From contig CAWZYM010000214.1 in assembly GCA_963966185.1 (NCBI GenBank), positions 260,001 through 324,000 of the forward strand: a DNA stretch of 64,000 nt, written 5' to 3'. Each line of letters starts with the position of its first letter. Position 1 is the stretch's first letter. Both the position numbers and the translations under genes were made by a program. The stretch comes from Rhabditoides inermis (Eukaryota; Nematoda; Chromadorea; Rhabditida; Rhabditidae). Below are positions 19,448-31,044 of the stretch, piece after piece. The notes beneath the pieces were generated by a model. That model made no database searches. It was not told the origin of the DNA and saw only the letters and a program-made list of their open reading frames with translations.

Positions 19448-20728
19448 CTCTCTCGCTACCAGTCGCTCACTCCTTTCTTTCAGGCTCACCGCATTGATTC
19501 CCGTTTGTTCAAGCTGCGATTTAAAATGTTTAACCGACTTGCCTTAAACCCCCACTGCTGTCGCTTAGTTAGCCAACGGGTCCCCGTTACTGTAGATATA
19601 GTTGGCTAGCTCTTTCTTGATTAGGTAGTGGCGTCTTACAAATCAGTACTCGATTTCATTTCCACCGCGTGTTATATCCGTAGTCACCCCCCCCCCCCCC
19701 CTCTCATCCCGTATCCCCAACTAACCCAGTGTCTTCCCTCCAGTGATCTTTGCTTACATTGTGTGCGTGTGTGTGTCTGATTTTGCGAATAAATGTACTG
19801 GCACGAAAGTCAGCTGTTCGATCTGAACTAAATCTTATCTGAATCGAAGATACAAGAACCAAACACAATCATCGTACGAATACCATTTCATCATCAAACC
19901 GATACAAAAGTAATAATCACATAGTCAATTTGGAAATACCTTAAAAAGTCTTTGAACAAGTAGACATATTTGGGGAACAAACGTTTGTACCGTAACCGTC
20001 TTGATTGCGTGGGCCGAGGCTTCCGATGCCACTGCCGATCGGACTACAAAGGCCTACGCAACCAAGCCGACCCGAGGACTATTGCACTTGTCCAATATAT
20101 CAATAACGACCGACCTGTTGTGACAGCAGTAGTCATTACTAGTACAGTATCAGTACTGGAGTAATCAATGCGCGGCGGTAGGGGGTGGAGGAGGAATGAC
20201 CGTTCGTCTTGAGGAACGAGTGTCGAGTGATGTGATGTGGTGGCACCCCCTGTCTCTCTCTCTCTCTCTCTCCCTCAATCGCGCATGTTTGTATTATGTC
20301 CTATATATTGTGCTCGGGTGTGAGTGAGTGAGTGATTGATTCGATCCGCAAACACACACACTCTCTCTCTTCCACCCCCATGTAAGGGACTGGCCATTAG
20401 ATCACAATGCCCCCTCCTCTGTGCGCGCGCGCGGCCCCCGCAATCGCTGGCGGGATTATGCAAATGTGAATGTGATTGCGAGTTTGCGCATTCGCCCCTG
20501 AGTCATATTGAGTGACTTCATCAGAACCATGGACCTGCAAGTTGGCAGGCAGCAATCATGATAAAAACCAGAAAGAGAACAGTAACTTCGTTGCGCACAC
20601 AATGTTTAATTGCAATTATCAACCAATACTGTTCGTTTACAACACTAATTAGCCACCCAAAAATGCTTTTCCGCGCGCAGCACTCACACGTGGGAACACA
20701 CGGGGAAAGGAGGGACACGAGGGCGCGC
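19401..20728. other. Intergenic region with kinase-gene 3' end
   Basis: An AATAAA at 19788-19793 is a likely poly(A) signal for the kinase gene. Short CT tracts lie at ~19418-19446 and ~20250-20275. No gene supported. Confidence 0.55.
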
Positions 20729-20742
20729 GTTGCCATGGCAGC
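20729..20742 (+). promoter_or_regulatory. RFX X-box-like site
   Basis: GTTGCCATGGCAGC matches the X-box consensus GTTNCCATGGNAAC at all fixed positions but one. X-boxes drive ciliary genes through RFX/DAF-19, and the site sits at the 5' end of the MKS1 gene, 114 bp before the in-frame ATG at 20857. Confidence 0.65.
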
Positions 20743-22758
20743 GAAGCGGGCGGCTGTCGAGCCGGGTGGCTAGCAGGGTGGTCAGTCGGCAGCTGGCACT
20801 GACCTGCTCTGTCTCTCTCGCAAGCCAGTATCTATCGATACTCCTACGGGGACACCATGGACGAGTACGGCGGCACGTTCCACTTCCATGGAGACATTGA
20901 CACGATGAAGATGCGGTGGGTGGAGGAGATTGAATTGAAGTTGATTGGTTACGCTGTTACCTACCCGAAAATTACTCAAACAATGCTCGCCAATAGTTGT
21001 ACAATATGTGAAACGTATGCATGCACATTTCGTCCATGCAGGTGATAACGACTCGGACAATGCTAATAAATCGAACAAGCCAAACAGAATAACGAGTTCA
21101 CAATTTCGTATCCTCTTAAGTAGAGGTCAGACTCGACTTTTGCTGGCTCTCAGAAAGATCTCAGAACGGCCACGCACACTCAGAAAGATCCTCAGAAAGT
21201 GGCTTTTTGTATCGTAGAGCGGTTTTCGATAGAGAATCGAGTCTGACCTCGTCTTTAGTGTCTCCCTGATTCAATGCGGCTCGGTGCCGGGAGTGATGCC
21301 GTCGATCGCAGATCGACCGATCGACAGGCGCGGCAGCAGGAGGAGCGCACTCAGTGTACAGGTATAGCCTGCGCCAGAGCGATAGTTCCCGATCTACCTC
21401 GCTTGCAGTTCAGAATACGGTGCCATAACCGCCTGCATCTCTTGTTTTGCGCGCTATTGCCGAGAGTTGACTCTCCGTCTTCCTCTGATCTACCCCACCG
21501 CGCACTTACTGCGAGCATCGAACTATAACTATAGTCAATCAATTAATTAATCATTTATCCAGAATCGCTATATCCTGACTATACAACAAGTACGGTACAC
21601 TACAGGGGCTAAGTCAAAGTCAATCAATCAATTCATAGGTAACTAGTCTAGATCAATCGATAAATCAATATTGAGGCGACCGACAACACGGTGGACCAGC
21701 TGATGGTCGGCTGGCAGCACAAGCTCCAGCGACCGGTGAGATTCGAATAGCATTTCTCATGACTCGTCACTAGTTGGGAAGTACGTGAAAGTACGTCATA
21801 TTTGAAAAGACATGATACAGTAAATAAACAAGTGTAAGTACGAGTTACTGTGTTTGTATGTGCAGAACCCGACCACCTCGCTGGAGCAGACCCCGTCCAC
21901 GGAGGAGTCGTCGCGCGCGCAGCTCCGTCTTTTCACATATGTACAAGGAGACGAGCTGCCAGAGTATCTACAAGTAAGTGTGCCTGTATGAATTTATCAT
22001 TATCTATCAGTTCTATGACTACGTTCCGAACAGCCTAATTGTGCTGATTATGCGGGAATGAAGCTAATAGAGTTGTCGATAAGCAAGTGTACTGGTTCGG
22101 AGTACTGATTTCGAAGTTTGAAGGTACCGAAAGTACTGATTTCAAATACTGAAAGTACTGTTTTGAAAGTACAGATTTGTACTGATTTCGAGTTTTCTCC
22201 GCAGAGCGATCGCATAACAACGGAGCTGGTGGCGGATGCGAAAAGCGGCGCGCATTTCTCCACTATGAAACGGTGAGTGTGAGTGAATGACATAAACTTT
22301 TTACTGATGACTTCCGAAGAATGAAGTACTCGAATTATACAACCACCCTGATCATTAGATTTAATTGTGCAGTGAAACGTATCAAGAATCGTCTTCCGCC
22401 ACTAACCTCGTCTGCCCAACTGTCTTTCCCCGGCGTTAACCCATAAGATCTTGGCCCACTGTATGCTTGCTATCCTATCATTGTGATTGTGATTGTCATA
22501 TTCAGCTATAACGATTCCGGATAAACACTTGAACTTGAACTTGAACTTGAGTGAAACGTACGTAAGGTACATCACAAAACAACAGATTTATTTCCAGGAG
22601 CAAGAAGGTGTCGCCGGTGGACTCTTGGCGGCGGGAAAATGCGATCGTCGACCTGCCGGTCAAGGGAGGGCGACAGAGGATGGAGGCGGGCAGGAAGACC
22701 ATGTACATCATGGCATACCTCGGACCACCACATGCCGCGTGAGTGGACGCGTTCTCTG

Positions 22759-22789
<31 letters not shown>

Positions 22790-25700
22790 TCTCCCCCTCT
22801 CTCATCTCTCTCCTCTCACCATGTCTCTTCAGTGAATACGACGACCTGGATGAGTTTGTGATCTGCCGGGTGTCTCAGCTGAACGACTCTTCGATCACCT
22901 TCGAGCCCAAGCTCACCAACGAGGGCTACCGGCTGGAGAGCCGATATGGTGAGTAATCTAATAAGAAAAGTTGCTGAGGTCCTCCGCTCAAATATTACAA
23001 CCAGCGCGGCAGCGCTGGTTGGTTTGTGTTAACCCTAGTCGCGCGCTAGAATCGGCAAAAGGCGACTGAACGAAAGGTCCCTTAGAATCTTTGCGAGAAC
23101 AATGTGATGCTGATAGATGTTATCAGGATGTTAGAAAATGGTTACGTTTCGATTTTGGTAACGCTAGCTGTTGTAGGAAGCGAGATACGCGCGCGCCCCC
23201 TGAGGGGCAGGCAATCTCCCGTGTACGAATGGTTTTCTGGGGGGGGGGGGGGTGGCGCGCACCGGCTGCCCCCAGCAGACAGGAGGTGCACAATCCGCAC
23301 TGCCTGTGGATTGCACTGATATCGTTTAGATCGCGTGCTCTGCCGTGCGCACAGTAGTGTTGTGGTTAGCGATTGCGTCCTTTGAGACACATGGCTCGAG
23401 TTCGGTTCCGCCTGGTGGCAAACCTTTTGTAATATATGATTTTACATAGAAATGACATTGGAATTGTAAATTTTCCCATCAGCATAACCTAAACTCTTTT
23501 TTGCAAATTTTATACAATTTTGGACTCAACAAGGTGGGTGAACTGTTGGATTTCTTTAAAAAAAAATGTTTTGTGGTTGATGTTAATGTAGATAGATTTA
23601 TATGAAATCCAATAAAAGTACATTCATTATCTTTTAAAAGGACTTCCGTAAGAGAAGAGTTTGTGTTACTCAACGTAATGCAACAAAAGCTCATGCATTT
23701 TATCAATCGAAATAGTACACAAACCTGCTCCAATAGTTCAACAAGTTATATATATAATCGATCGGATACCGAAATCAATTTCCCGACATACAACATTTGC
23801 TCGCATTAGTTTTTATTGCAGAAAGAGCAGGTTTGTTTACTATTTCGATTGATAAAATGCATGAGCTTTTGTTGCATTACGTTGAGTAACACAAACTCTT
23901 CTCTTACGGAAGTCCTTTTAAAAGATAATTCAATCTGAAGTCATATTTTGAAAGTTCTTGGTTTACTGATCAATGTTGTAGAGGATAATTTTTTTCTGCG
24001 GGGCAAGTAAATGGAATGATTAAAAAAAGAATCGATCAGTTTACATTAAGTAAAGAGAATTGTCTTTGTAATAAAGTCATCAAAACAAACGATGGAATGT
24101 ATACAATTGTTCATTTTCTCAGGCGTGTACAAGGCGATCGTGACGGTGCTGGACGACCAGTTCGATGACTTGAAGAGCGAGCCGAGCATCTCCAGTCCCA
24201 CGCGGTCCGACGAGGTGGGGTGGAACGCACAATGAAACCTCTAAGTGAGAAACCACACCTGCCAAATGTCCGCAAAAACAGTAAACGGTAAACCGCCGTA
24301 CAATGAACGGATGCCCCACGCGGTCCGACGAGGATGAGACTATGAGGTGTGCTGCGAAGAACGCACCAAGACCAAGAGAGTATATTGTCGAATGTCTGTG
24401 AAGTTAGGTGAGGGTGAAGTAGGCACGAACCTTATTTACATACCTGTACCCTATTTTGCCAAAAGTCCTGTAATCGACTTTCGTGTCTTTCTGTCTATGA
24501 AGTGTGCTGTATATAGACCGCTAAGTCTGCGAAGTTTTCGGAAAATAGGCCGCCGTACGATGAACGGCCTATGCACGGGGCTGTCGAGAGGTTCTTGTCC
24601 ACTTCTGTTCTCTCCCTCCATGCTCTCCTCTTCTTGCAGGGCAAGTTCCACGACGCGGAATCCTTCGCCATCCCGCATGAGAACTCCGTCCACTACACCT
24701 ACCACGTCGAGATCGGTGCGTTCACTCAGTCGGAGTCGAATTGTGCTTGCCGAGTTTGAACCAGAAAGCAGAATGTGTATGAAAGGGTAAATGTAAAGGT
24801 AGCCCGAGAGATTACTCTGCGGAAGGGGTCGATGGAAGACTATGGCACTGCACCATAGCCCAATAATTTTGTCATCATGCGTACATTAATAAATTTTTCA
24901 ATTCAGTACTATGCTTTCAGAACGCAATTCAGTACTATGCTTTCAGAACGCGCCGTCGACTTCTCGTTCGACGGTCTGTACGTCGAATACAAAGTCGATC
25001 TGCCGTCACATCTCAGGTGGGGGAAAAGAGATGAGAAGTATATTAATAATAACTTCTTGCAGAAATACTGCGTCGCACATAAAAAAACATCGATGATTAA
25101 AAACATGAAAAAATAGCCGCATTGTTGAGATAAATAAGAATATAAGATACCCTTTCCAGACTGACGAACAGCGACGATGCCGCTGGACGCAGCGTGCAGT
25201 GCTTTCAACGCTATGACGACCAAGCAAAGGTGATCAAAACATTGTAACTAATGAAAAAGATATCAAAACATTAGGCAAAAGTGATTAAAACAAATAAAAT
25301 CCAGTTATCATATCATCGTTTCATCGTTTCAGACGTCTGTCTGCCACTTCTCCCACTTGATCGAATTCACTTGCGTGCTGGATGTGACCAAACTGCGCAA
25401 GCGAGACGAGCCCAGTTGGGCCAGTCTGCATCTGCGGTGGGTGACTTCATTTCCAAGGGGTTTATTACCCAGGAGTATCGCCACAACCCTGATAAAAAAG
25501 TGATTTAACACTTGTGGTCCCTGGTTTATCAGCTCACATTCCCGCCGAAGATGAGCATGCTAGTTGCAGAATGTGCTCTGTGGACAGCTGGGGTCGGTTC
25601 TATGTGGCGGGATACGGGCGGCTCGTGCTGCCGGTGCAACAGAACAAGACCACGGTGGGTCTTCTTCACCACACCTTCCAATGTTTTTTTTCTTGTTTTG

Positions 25701-26856
25701 AATCAAATATAGCAATGTTGTAACATTTGTTGCACCGAATTTGGTTTGTGAAACATATGATTACTTGCTTACATACTTATCAAGAGCGGCGTTTTCAATC
25801 AAGTCAATGCGCAGAATTCTCAATTCAACTGATATCTTGCTTGTGAAACGTATGTTCTTCTTTTTTGAATTAAATATAGCAATGTTGTAACGAGTGGAGT
25901 GTTGTAAAGTGAGTGTTGTAACATTTTGGTCTGTGAAACATATGATCTTCTAGCTTGAATCAAATACACCAATGCTGTAACGAGTGTTGCACCATATTTG
26001 GTCTTTGAAACAGTTCTTCATTTTGTTTGGTCTTTGAAACAGTTCTTCATTTTGTCAGGTATCGGTCCCGTGCTGGCGCCCGGTGAAGAGAAGGGACGCT
26101 GCCGCGACACTGCGCGAGCTTTTTGTCGGTCAAGCAGTGGATGCGATCGAACCGTTCCCCGCCGTGAAACAGGTGCGCGCGCGGAAACGACCCAAAGAAG
26201 GTGTTATTGTTGCGAATAGCGAATCCGATACGCTAGTCTCGTTTTTGCCCCGCCGCTCGTGGTTTGGGACGAAAACAAGCGTTCACACATCGGCGTACCT
26301 TGTTTTCCAGAATGCTGCGTGGTCGAAGCTTGGATTGGACACGGAGGCGAGTGGGCAGGTGGTGTGCTCGGTGAGTAGAGAACGTCTGAGAACGTCTATA
26401 GAAGAGTCAATCAATCGTTTATCCAGACACGCTATATCCTGACTATACAACAAGTGCATACGGTACAACACAGGGGCTAAGCGCTGGGAGAAACACATAG
26501 AAGAGTGTTTTTATGTAACATAGGTGAGTCACCTGCGGCAGTCGCGCCGCTGGATCGCTTCTGAGGGACAGCAGAGACTCCGTTATGGCACCATGATGAG
26601 CAAGATCGGGTGAGACCTGAAATTTGAGCTGTAACTACCAGTACGTACACACCTTTTGTACAAAAATGGTGGAACGAGTTTCATTACAGGTAACTGCTAT
26701 TACGTAACGTTGATATAAACGGTGAGACAAGTTTCACATTGCAGGCTGAACAGCGCGCTGCAGTGGCGCATCATGCGTGTGCTGATGGAGTTCGAGGAGG
26801 CGAGAAGGGAGCTGCTGCGCATACGGGCCAGCGACAAGAAGACAGTGTACAAATGA
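20735..26856 (+). CDS. mks-1: MKS1, B9-domain ciliary transition-zone protein
   Basis: MKS1 works with other B9 and MKS proteins at the ciliary transition zone as a gate for membrane proteins. About 14 exons were read. Landmarks in order: IYRYS..., DQLMVGWQHKL, LRLFTYVQGDELPEYLQ, KTMYIMAYLGP, FDGLYVEYKVDLPSHLR, VCHFSHLIEFTC, and the B9 core CSVDSWGRFYVAGYGRLVLPV then VSVPCWRPV. A helical end LMEFEEARRELLRI precedes TGA at 26854. These follow the known MKS1 order closely. Start: ATG 20735 gives exon 1 (20735-20765) whose phase joins 20826 onward only if a CGCAAG acceptor is used; otherwise ATG 20857 starts the protein. The X-box overlaps the first ATG, which favours the second. Introns are large and repeat-filled. 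Confidence 0.88.
21123..21250. mobile_element. Short element with 14 bp terminal inverted repeats
   Basis: Ends are GAGGTCAGACTCGA (21123-21136) and its exact complement (21237-21250). Interior is non-coding with repeated CTCAGAAAGATC words. No clear target duplication. Lies in an mks-1 intron. Confidence 0.7.
21363..21527 (+). repeat. TATAG-ended dispersed element, copy 2
   Basis: Same family as 806-993 in opposite orientation: TATAGCCTGCGCCAGAGC start, GATCTACC blocks, CTATA end. Confidence 0.75.
21534..21612 (-). repeat. Retroposon 3'-tail copy
   Basis: Reverse-strand copy of the 3' end seen at 6258-6331 (CGATTCTGGATAAATGATTA tail). It directly abuts the TATAG-ended element. Confidence 0.7.
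22083..22197. repeat. Short tandem repeat of AAAGTACTGATTTCGAA-like units
   Basis: Five to six imperfect 16-18 bp units in an mks-1 intron. Confidence 0.7.
23350..23420 (+). repeat. tRNA-like sequence, possible SINE head
   Basis: GTGGTTAGCGATTGCG resembles a Pol III A box, and 48 bp later GAGTTCGGTTCC resembles a B box. The stems are poor, so it is not called a tRNA gene. Confidence 0.4.
23626..23929. repeat. Long inverted repeat, 105 bp arms
   Basis: Arms 23626-23730 and 23825-23929 are complementary with one mismatch seen near the inner end; the loop is 94 bp. It lies in an mks-1 intron. Confidence 0.85.
24901..24952 (+). repeat. Tandem duplication of a 26 bp splice-acceptor segment
   Basis: The unit ATTCAGTACTATGCTTTCAG plus AACGC is repeated, giving two TTTCAG acceptors (ending 24920 and 24946). 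The downstream one keeps the mks-1 frame (ERAVDFSFDG). Confidence 0.85.
25690..26058. repeat. Degenerate ~100 bp tandem repeats in mks-1 intron
   Basis: Repeated blocks of GAATCAAATATAGCAATGTTG, TAACGAGTG and TTTGGTCTGTGAAAC, ending with an exact 30 bp doublet (about 26000-26058) before the acceptor. Confidence 0.75.
26404..26502 (-). repeat. Retroposon 3'-tail copy
   Basis: Reverse-strand match to ~6238-6334 including CTCCCAGCGCTTAGCC, TACCGTATGCACTTGTTG and the GGATAAACGATTGATTGACT tail. Confidence 0.75.
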
Positions 26857-27547
26857 GAGGGAGCATGGGATAAATGATGTGAACTGTCGGAATCATTGAA
26901 GTATTGATTAGTTGCAGTAGGGACCACAATCAATAATTGTGACTTCAAAATTTCCTAACCATATTATCATTATAATCTGACTTTGTTTATGTAGTTTCGA
27001 AATATATATGAATGTTCTATTTTTACTGGATACGCGCGCCACAATTCCGCACCAAGCGCGCGCACCGGAGCGCGCGCTCTCAACGGGGCAACGTGACAGA
27101 GAGGGCGGTGAGATCAGAGAGAATGATGACGTCATCGACCACATTTAGTAATTTTTTTGGGTATTAGCACAGAATCTTCAGCCGCAAACAAAGTATGCCT
27201 GAAATCAGCTAACCGAATGCTATCTAACTGCTTAGGATGAAACCCTGAAGATACAGTGCTTTGCATATTTGCATATTAGAAAATTAGAACACAGGATTCC
27301 GCATGGATCACACAAATGTTTATTGGGGTCTCTATAGTTGCAGTTGTGGAAACGAGAGGGGTTGTGGAAACAATGCGCTGGTATTTGGAACAAAAAAATC
27401 CGGTCGAGGCAACAGTCACATGACATGTGTATTGTCATTCTCGCGTGTTATTAAAACATAGTTTTCAACATAGTGTTTCCGAAAACTCGAACTAACGGCA
27501 GATGTGTTGTAATTGTTTTATCAAAGAAAAATGCGAGTGCGAGCAAT
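26857..27547. other. Convergent intergenic region
   Basis: 3' flanks of mks-1 and the first collagen gene. A GCGCGC-rich patch at about 27030-27085. No gene seen. Confidence 0.6.
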
Positions 27548-28405
27548 TTAACGGCGAGTTCCGTCCTCGAAGAAGACTCCTCCGTCGAGGGCGCAGTACT
27601 TGGGGCAGATTCCGCGCTCTCCCTGGGTTCCGTCGTTTCCGGGCTGTCCGGGCTGTCCGGGCTGTCCGTCGGTTCCGGGCTCTCCGGCCTTTCCGTTCTC
27701 TCCCTTGGGTCCGGGCTGTCCGGGGGCTCCATCCTGTCCGGGGTGTCCGGGCTGTCCGGGAGGTCCCTGGGGTCCGGCGCGTCCGGGCTCTCCAGCAGGT
27801 CCAGGCTGAGGACGCTCGTTCTTTCCGGGCTCTCCAGGCGCTCCAGGGGATCCAGCCTTTCCAGGATGTCCAGGAGGTCCGGGGGGTCCCTTGGGTCCTG
27901 GCTGTCCAGGCTCAGCATCGGGTCCCTTTTCTCCGGGTCCTCCAGGCGCTCCGTTGTCTCCAGGAGGTCCGGGAGGTCCAGCGGGTCCGGCCTCTCCCTT
28001 GGGGCACACGGGGCAGGGAGGAGGAGTGACCGGCTCGCAAGGCTCCTTGGTGGGACGTCCCTGCACTCCGGGGAATCCGGGCGATCCGTTCTTTCCGTTG
28101 CGTCCGGGACGTCCGGGCGCTCCGATGGGTCCGGCGGGTCCGGGCAGGCAGCATCCCTGGCAGGTGTCTGCCTGACGGGCGGTCCTGTTGGCGTGAGCGA
28201 GGGGCTGCATGGTGTAGACGTCTCCCCAGACGGCCTTGGCGGCCGCCGAGCAGGCGGCCAGCTCGTGGCTCATCTCCTGGCGAGAGTGCTGCACGTAGTT
28301 GTACACCATCGGCAGGGTGACGCACACCGAGAGCACCGCCACCACAGAGAAGGTCGAGGCGGCATAGCCGACCAGGCGGTACGCTGCGATCTTGTCCACT
28401 TCCAT
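27548..28405 (-). CDS. Cuticle collagen 1
   Basis: Single exon, 285 residues. Layout is that of a nematode cuticle collagen: short cytoplasmic N-terminus ([16 protein letters not shown]), one membrane segment (about residues 14-36), an RTAR subtilisin-like processing site before [13 protein letters not shown], then interrupted Gly-X-Y runs with Cys clusters ([15 protein letters not shown]) and the end [15 protein letters not shown]. Unlike its three neighbours it lacks the intron after codon 7 and has NRTAR where they have a longer TARAVRR. The start is the MEVDK ATG, 40 bp below a TATA box. The 3' half is nearly identical to collagens 3 and 4. Confidence 0.92.
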   Translation of the reverse strand: MEVDKIAAYRLVGYAASTFSVVAVLSVCVTLPMVYNYVQHSRQEMSHELAACSAAAKAVWGDVYTMQPLAHANRTARQADTCQGCCLPGPAGPIGAPGRPGRNGKNGSPGFPGVQGRPTKEPCEPVTPPPCPVCPKGEAGPAGPPGPPGDNGAPGGPGEKGPDAEPGQPGPKGPPGPPGHPGKAGSPGAPGEPGKNERPQPGPAGEPGRAGPQGPPGQPGHPGQDGAPGQPGPKGENGKAGEPGTDGQPGQPGQPGNDGTQGERGICPKYCALDGGVFFEDGTRR

Positions 28406-28440
28406 GACTGCACAAGCGACCACAGCCCGCCCTCTCGCCC

Positions 28441-28447
28441 TTTTATA
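28441..28447 (-). promoter_or_regulatory. TATA box of collagen 1
   Basis: TATAAAA on the minus strand, 36-42 bp upstream of the ATG. Confidence 0.7.
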
Positions 28448-29038
28448 CCAAGACACTTCTTGCGTCGAATTCCGACCGTGGCTGGCTGCACAGAGTGTAA
28501 TCTTCTTTCTTCCGGGAGCAGAGCTGCAATTAATAATAATGTCTGCCGTGGAATTCAGGAAGTTCACGTAACCAAACATCTGGAGTTTTGATAAGTGCAT
28601 GTATCTACAATTTACATGAGAAACGTAACTAATGGAATTAGTATCAATACAAGAAAAGATTTGGTTATGATGTGTACAGTATGTACAGTAAAACTTGTAC
28701 TTGAACTTGTTATTCTGCCATTAAAAATAAACACTCATAAAACAATATGTGTTGACCAATGGTTCAATAGCATTCATCATTCATCAATAATATGAACAAC
28801 GTTAAGTTACGTAAGTTATATACTCAATACAAACTATTTTCTTCACATATGTTAGTTGTCATATTTATACGAATCCATAGTGTCATAACAAATCAATACT
28901 CAGTAGTAACCAACACCTAACCCGTCTCCTGCTAGAATATGAAGTGCAAAAAGGGCGATGACATATTGCCAGAAGACGCAGGCGGCTACGCTCGCTGGCT
29001 AACCCCTGGAAAAAAGAGGGGACGAATGGACGAGTGGG
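28448..29038. other. Divergent intergenic region between collagens 1 and 2
   Basis: AT-rich. Holds the promoters of both genes; nothing else supported. Confidence 0.55.
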
Positions 29039-29045
29039 TATAAAA
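29039..29045 (+). promoter_or_regulatory. TATA box of collagen 2
   Basis: TATAAAA 32 bp before the ATG at 29077. Confidence 0.7.
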
Positions 29046-29076
29046 GGCAAGTGAACGGCAACAACATCACGCTATC

Positions 29077-30055
29077 ATGGACGTCGACAAGGTCAAGGTG
29101 AGTCTACTGTACCCATATTGGGTGTAAGGTATTTGAAAAGTACTGTAGCAAGTGCAATTTACATTTTCTCAAAGAACTTTCGAAAGGTTTATTTTTGTTT
29201 CAGGCTTTCCGCTTCGTAGGCAACGCCTCGATCGCCTTCTCGGCGGTCGCTCTCTTCTCGGTGTGCATCACGCTGCCGATGGTGTACAACTACGTGTCGC
29301 ACACCCGCCAGACGCTGTCGCACGAGCTGACCGCCTGCAAGGCGTCCGCCCGCGCCACCTGGACCGACGTCTACTCCATGCAAGCCATCGCCGCCCACGG
29401 AAACAGGACCGCCCGCGCCGTTCGCCGTCAGGCAGACACCTGCCAGGGATGCTGCCTGCCCGGACCCGCCGGACCCGTCGGAGCGCCCGGAAAGGCCGGA
29501 CGCCCCGGAAAGAACGGAGCCGCTGGACTGCCTGGAGCTCCCGGACTTCCTCCTCAGAGGCCTTGTGAGCCGGTGACTCCTCCTCCCTGCCCCGTGTGCC
29601 CCAAGGGACCGCCCGGACCTGCCGGAAACCCTGGAGCTCCTGGAGACAACGGAGCCAACGGAGAGCCTGGAGAGAAGGGAGCCGATGCCGAGCCCGGACA
29701 GCCCGGACCTAAGGGACCTCCCGGACCTCCTGGACTTCCCGGAAAGGCTGGAGCTCCTGGAGCCCCTGGAGAGCCCGGAAAGAACGAGCGTCCTCAGCCC
29801 GGACCTGCTGGAGAGCCCGGACGCGCGGGACCTCAGGGACCTCCCGGACAGCCCGGACACCCCGGACAGGATGGAGCCCCCGGTCAGCCCGGACCCAAGG
29901 GAGAGAACGGAAAGGCCGGAGAGCCCGGAACCGACGGACAGCCCGGACAGCCCGGACAGCCCGGAAACGACGGAACCCAGGGAGAGCGCGGAATCTGCCC
30001 CAAGTACTGCGCCCTCGACGGAGGAGTCTTCTTCGAGGACGGAACTCGCCGTTAA
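29077..30055 (+). CDS. Cuticle collagen 2
   Basis: Two exons: 29077-29097 (MDVDKVK) and 29204-30055, 290 residues. Membrane segment near residues 14-36 ([21 protein letters not shown]), RAVRR processing site before [13 protein letters not shown], then three Gly-X-Y blocks separated by Cys-containing interruptions, and the end [19 protein letters not shown]. It is the only + strand member of the cluster. The N-terminal ~100 residues match collagens 3 and 4 closely, and the last ~110 residues are shared by all four. Confidence 0.93.
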
Positions 30056-31044
30056 ATTGCTTTCACTCGCATTTCTCTTTGATAAAACTTTTACAACACA
30101 TTTATTACTCACAAACATTGTTTCAAAGTATCTTCCACATTCGTATCGATTTGAGTAAGTACATACAATCAAAGGAATAGTAGTTCCGCCACCACTTCGC
30201 GCGTACACCACCGCATTTGAAAGTTGCGCGCGCGCGAAACTTCGAACTTGCATGCTCTCGGTCTCTATCGACTTCTAGTCGCCTCGCACTCTTTTCACTC
30301 TTGCGCTTACTATTGGCTGCAAACTGATTTGCCCACCCACAGCACCTTAAACACGGATAATTGCACAGTCGAGAGCGAGCGGTCAGCCCACGACCGCGCC
30401 GCGATACACACGCCACGCCCTCTTTGCAAATTCGGCAATGAGCGCTTAATCACGATATGTTTTGCCCTGAAAACGCAACTCGCCCACTTATTCGCCGCGC
30501 CGCCAGCCGCTTTCTCTGTGAGTGCGCTGTGCATCTATTTTCTGAGAAATTGTGTCTGAATGACACTTTATTTTCCAAATTTTAGTTCAAAACATGTTGT
30601 GATTGTGTCTGTTCTGTTGTATGGTTATGTCAGATAAATTGATAGCGCATCACAATATCGCAAAATATGTTTGCGCTCATCTACACTCAGGACGGGTCTC
30701 CGTCTCGTCTCTCTCGCGAGCACGCGCTCTCTGTGCACCCTTTTTCCCGCGCGATTTGATTGTTCGAAAATCGGGCGTCAAGGAAGAGGGGGCCAAAAAG
30801 TGGTCATTTTTAACGCGCTACGAAACACCATAGAACGGATACGGTTGAAAATTTTGAAAAGAAAATTTGAAATCTGAGACCGTACACACATCAGACAATC
30901 GAATTAGCCGAAGTGGGTCAATTTTGATCATTCTGAAGAATCACCTTGAAGCTCCTATACATATTAGAAACTTTTTGTTCAAAATATTAAAACAATGACG
31001 TTTGTTGGATATGAGAGCCTTTATGAATGTGCGAAGCAAAAGAT
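30056..31044. other. Intergenic region with repeat fragment
   Basis: Convergent flanks of collagens 2 and 3. 30352-30460 matches one end of the inverted-repeat element at 38892-39100. No gene seen. Confidence 0.6.
30352..30460 (+). repeat. Fragment of the 38892-39100 element family
   Basis: CACGGATAATTGCACAGTCG and the GCGGTCAG...CCACGACCGCGCCGC block match the right half of that element. The other end is not recognisable. Confidence 0.6.

Noticed and set aside
29189..30253. Long frame antisense to collagen 2, and similar ones antisense to collagens 1, 3 and 4
   Set aside because: Caused by Gly-X-Y codon bias; no independent start or splice support.
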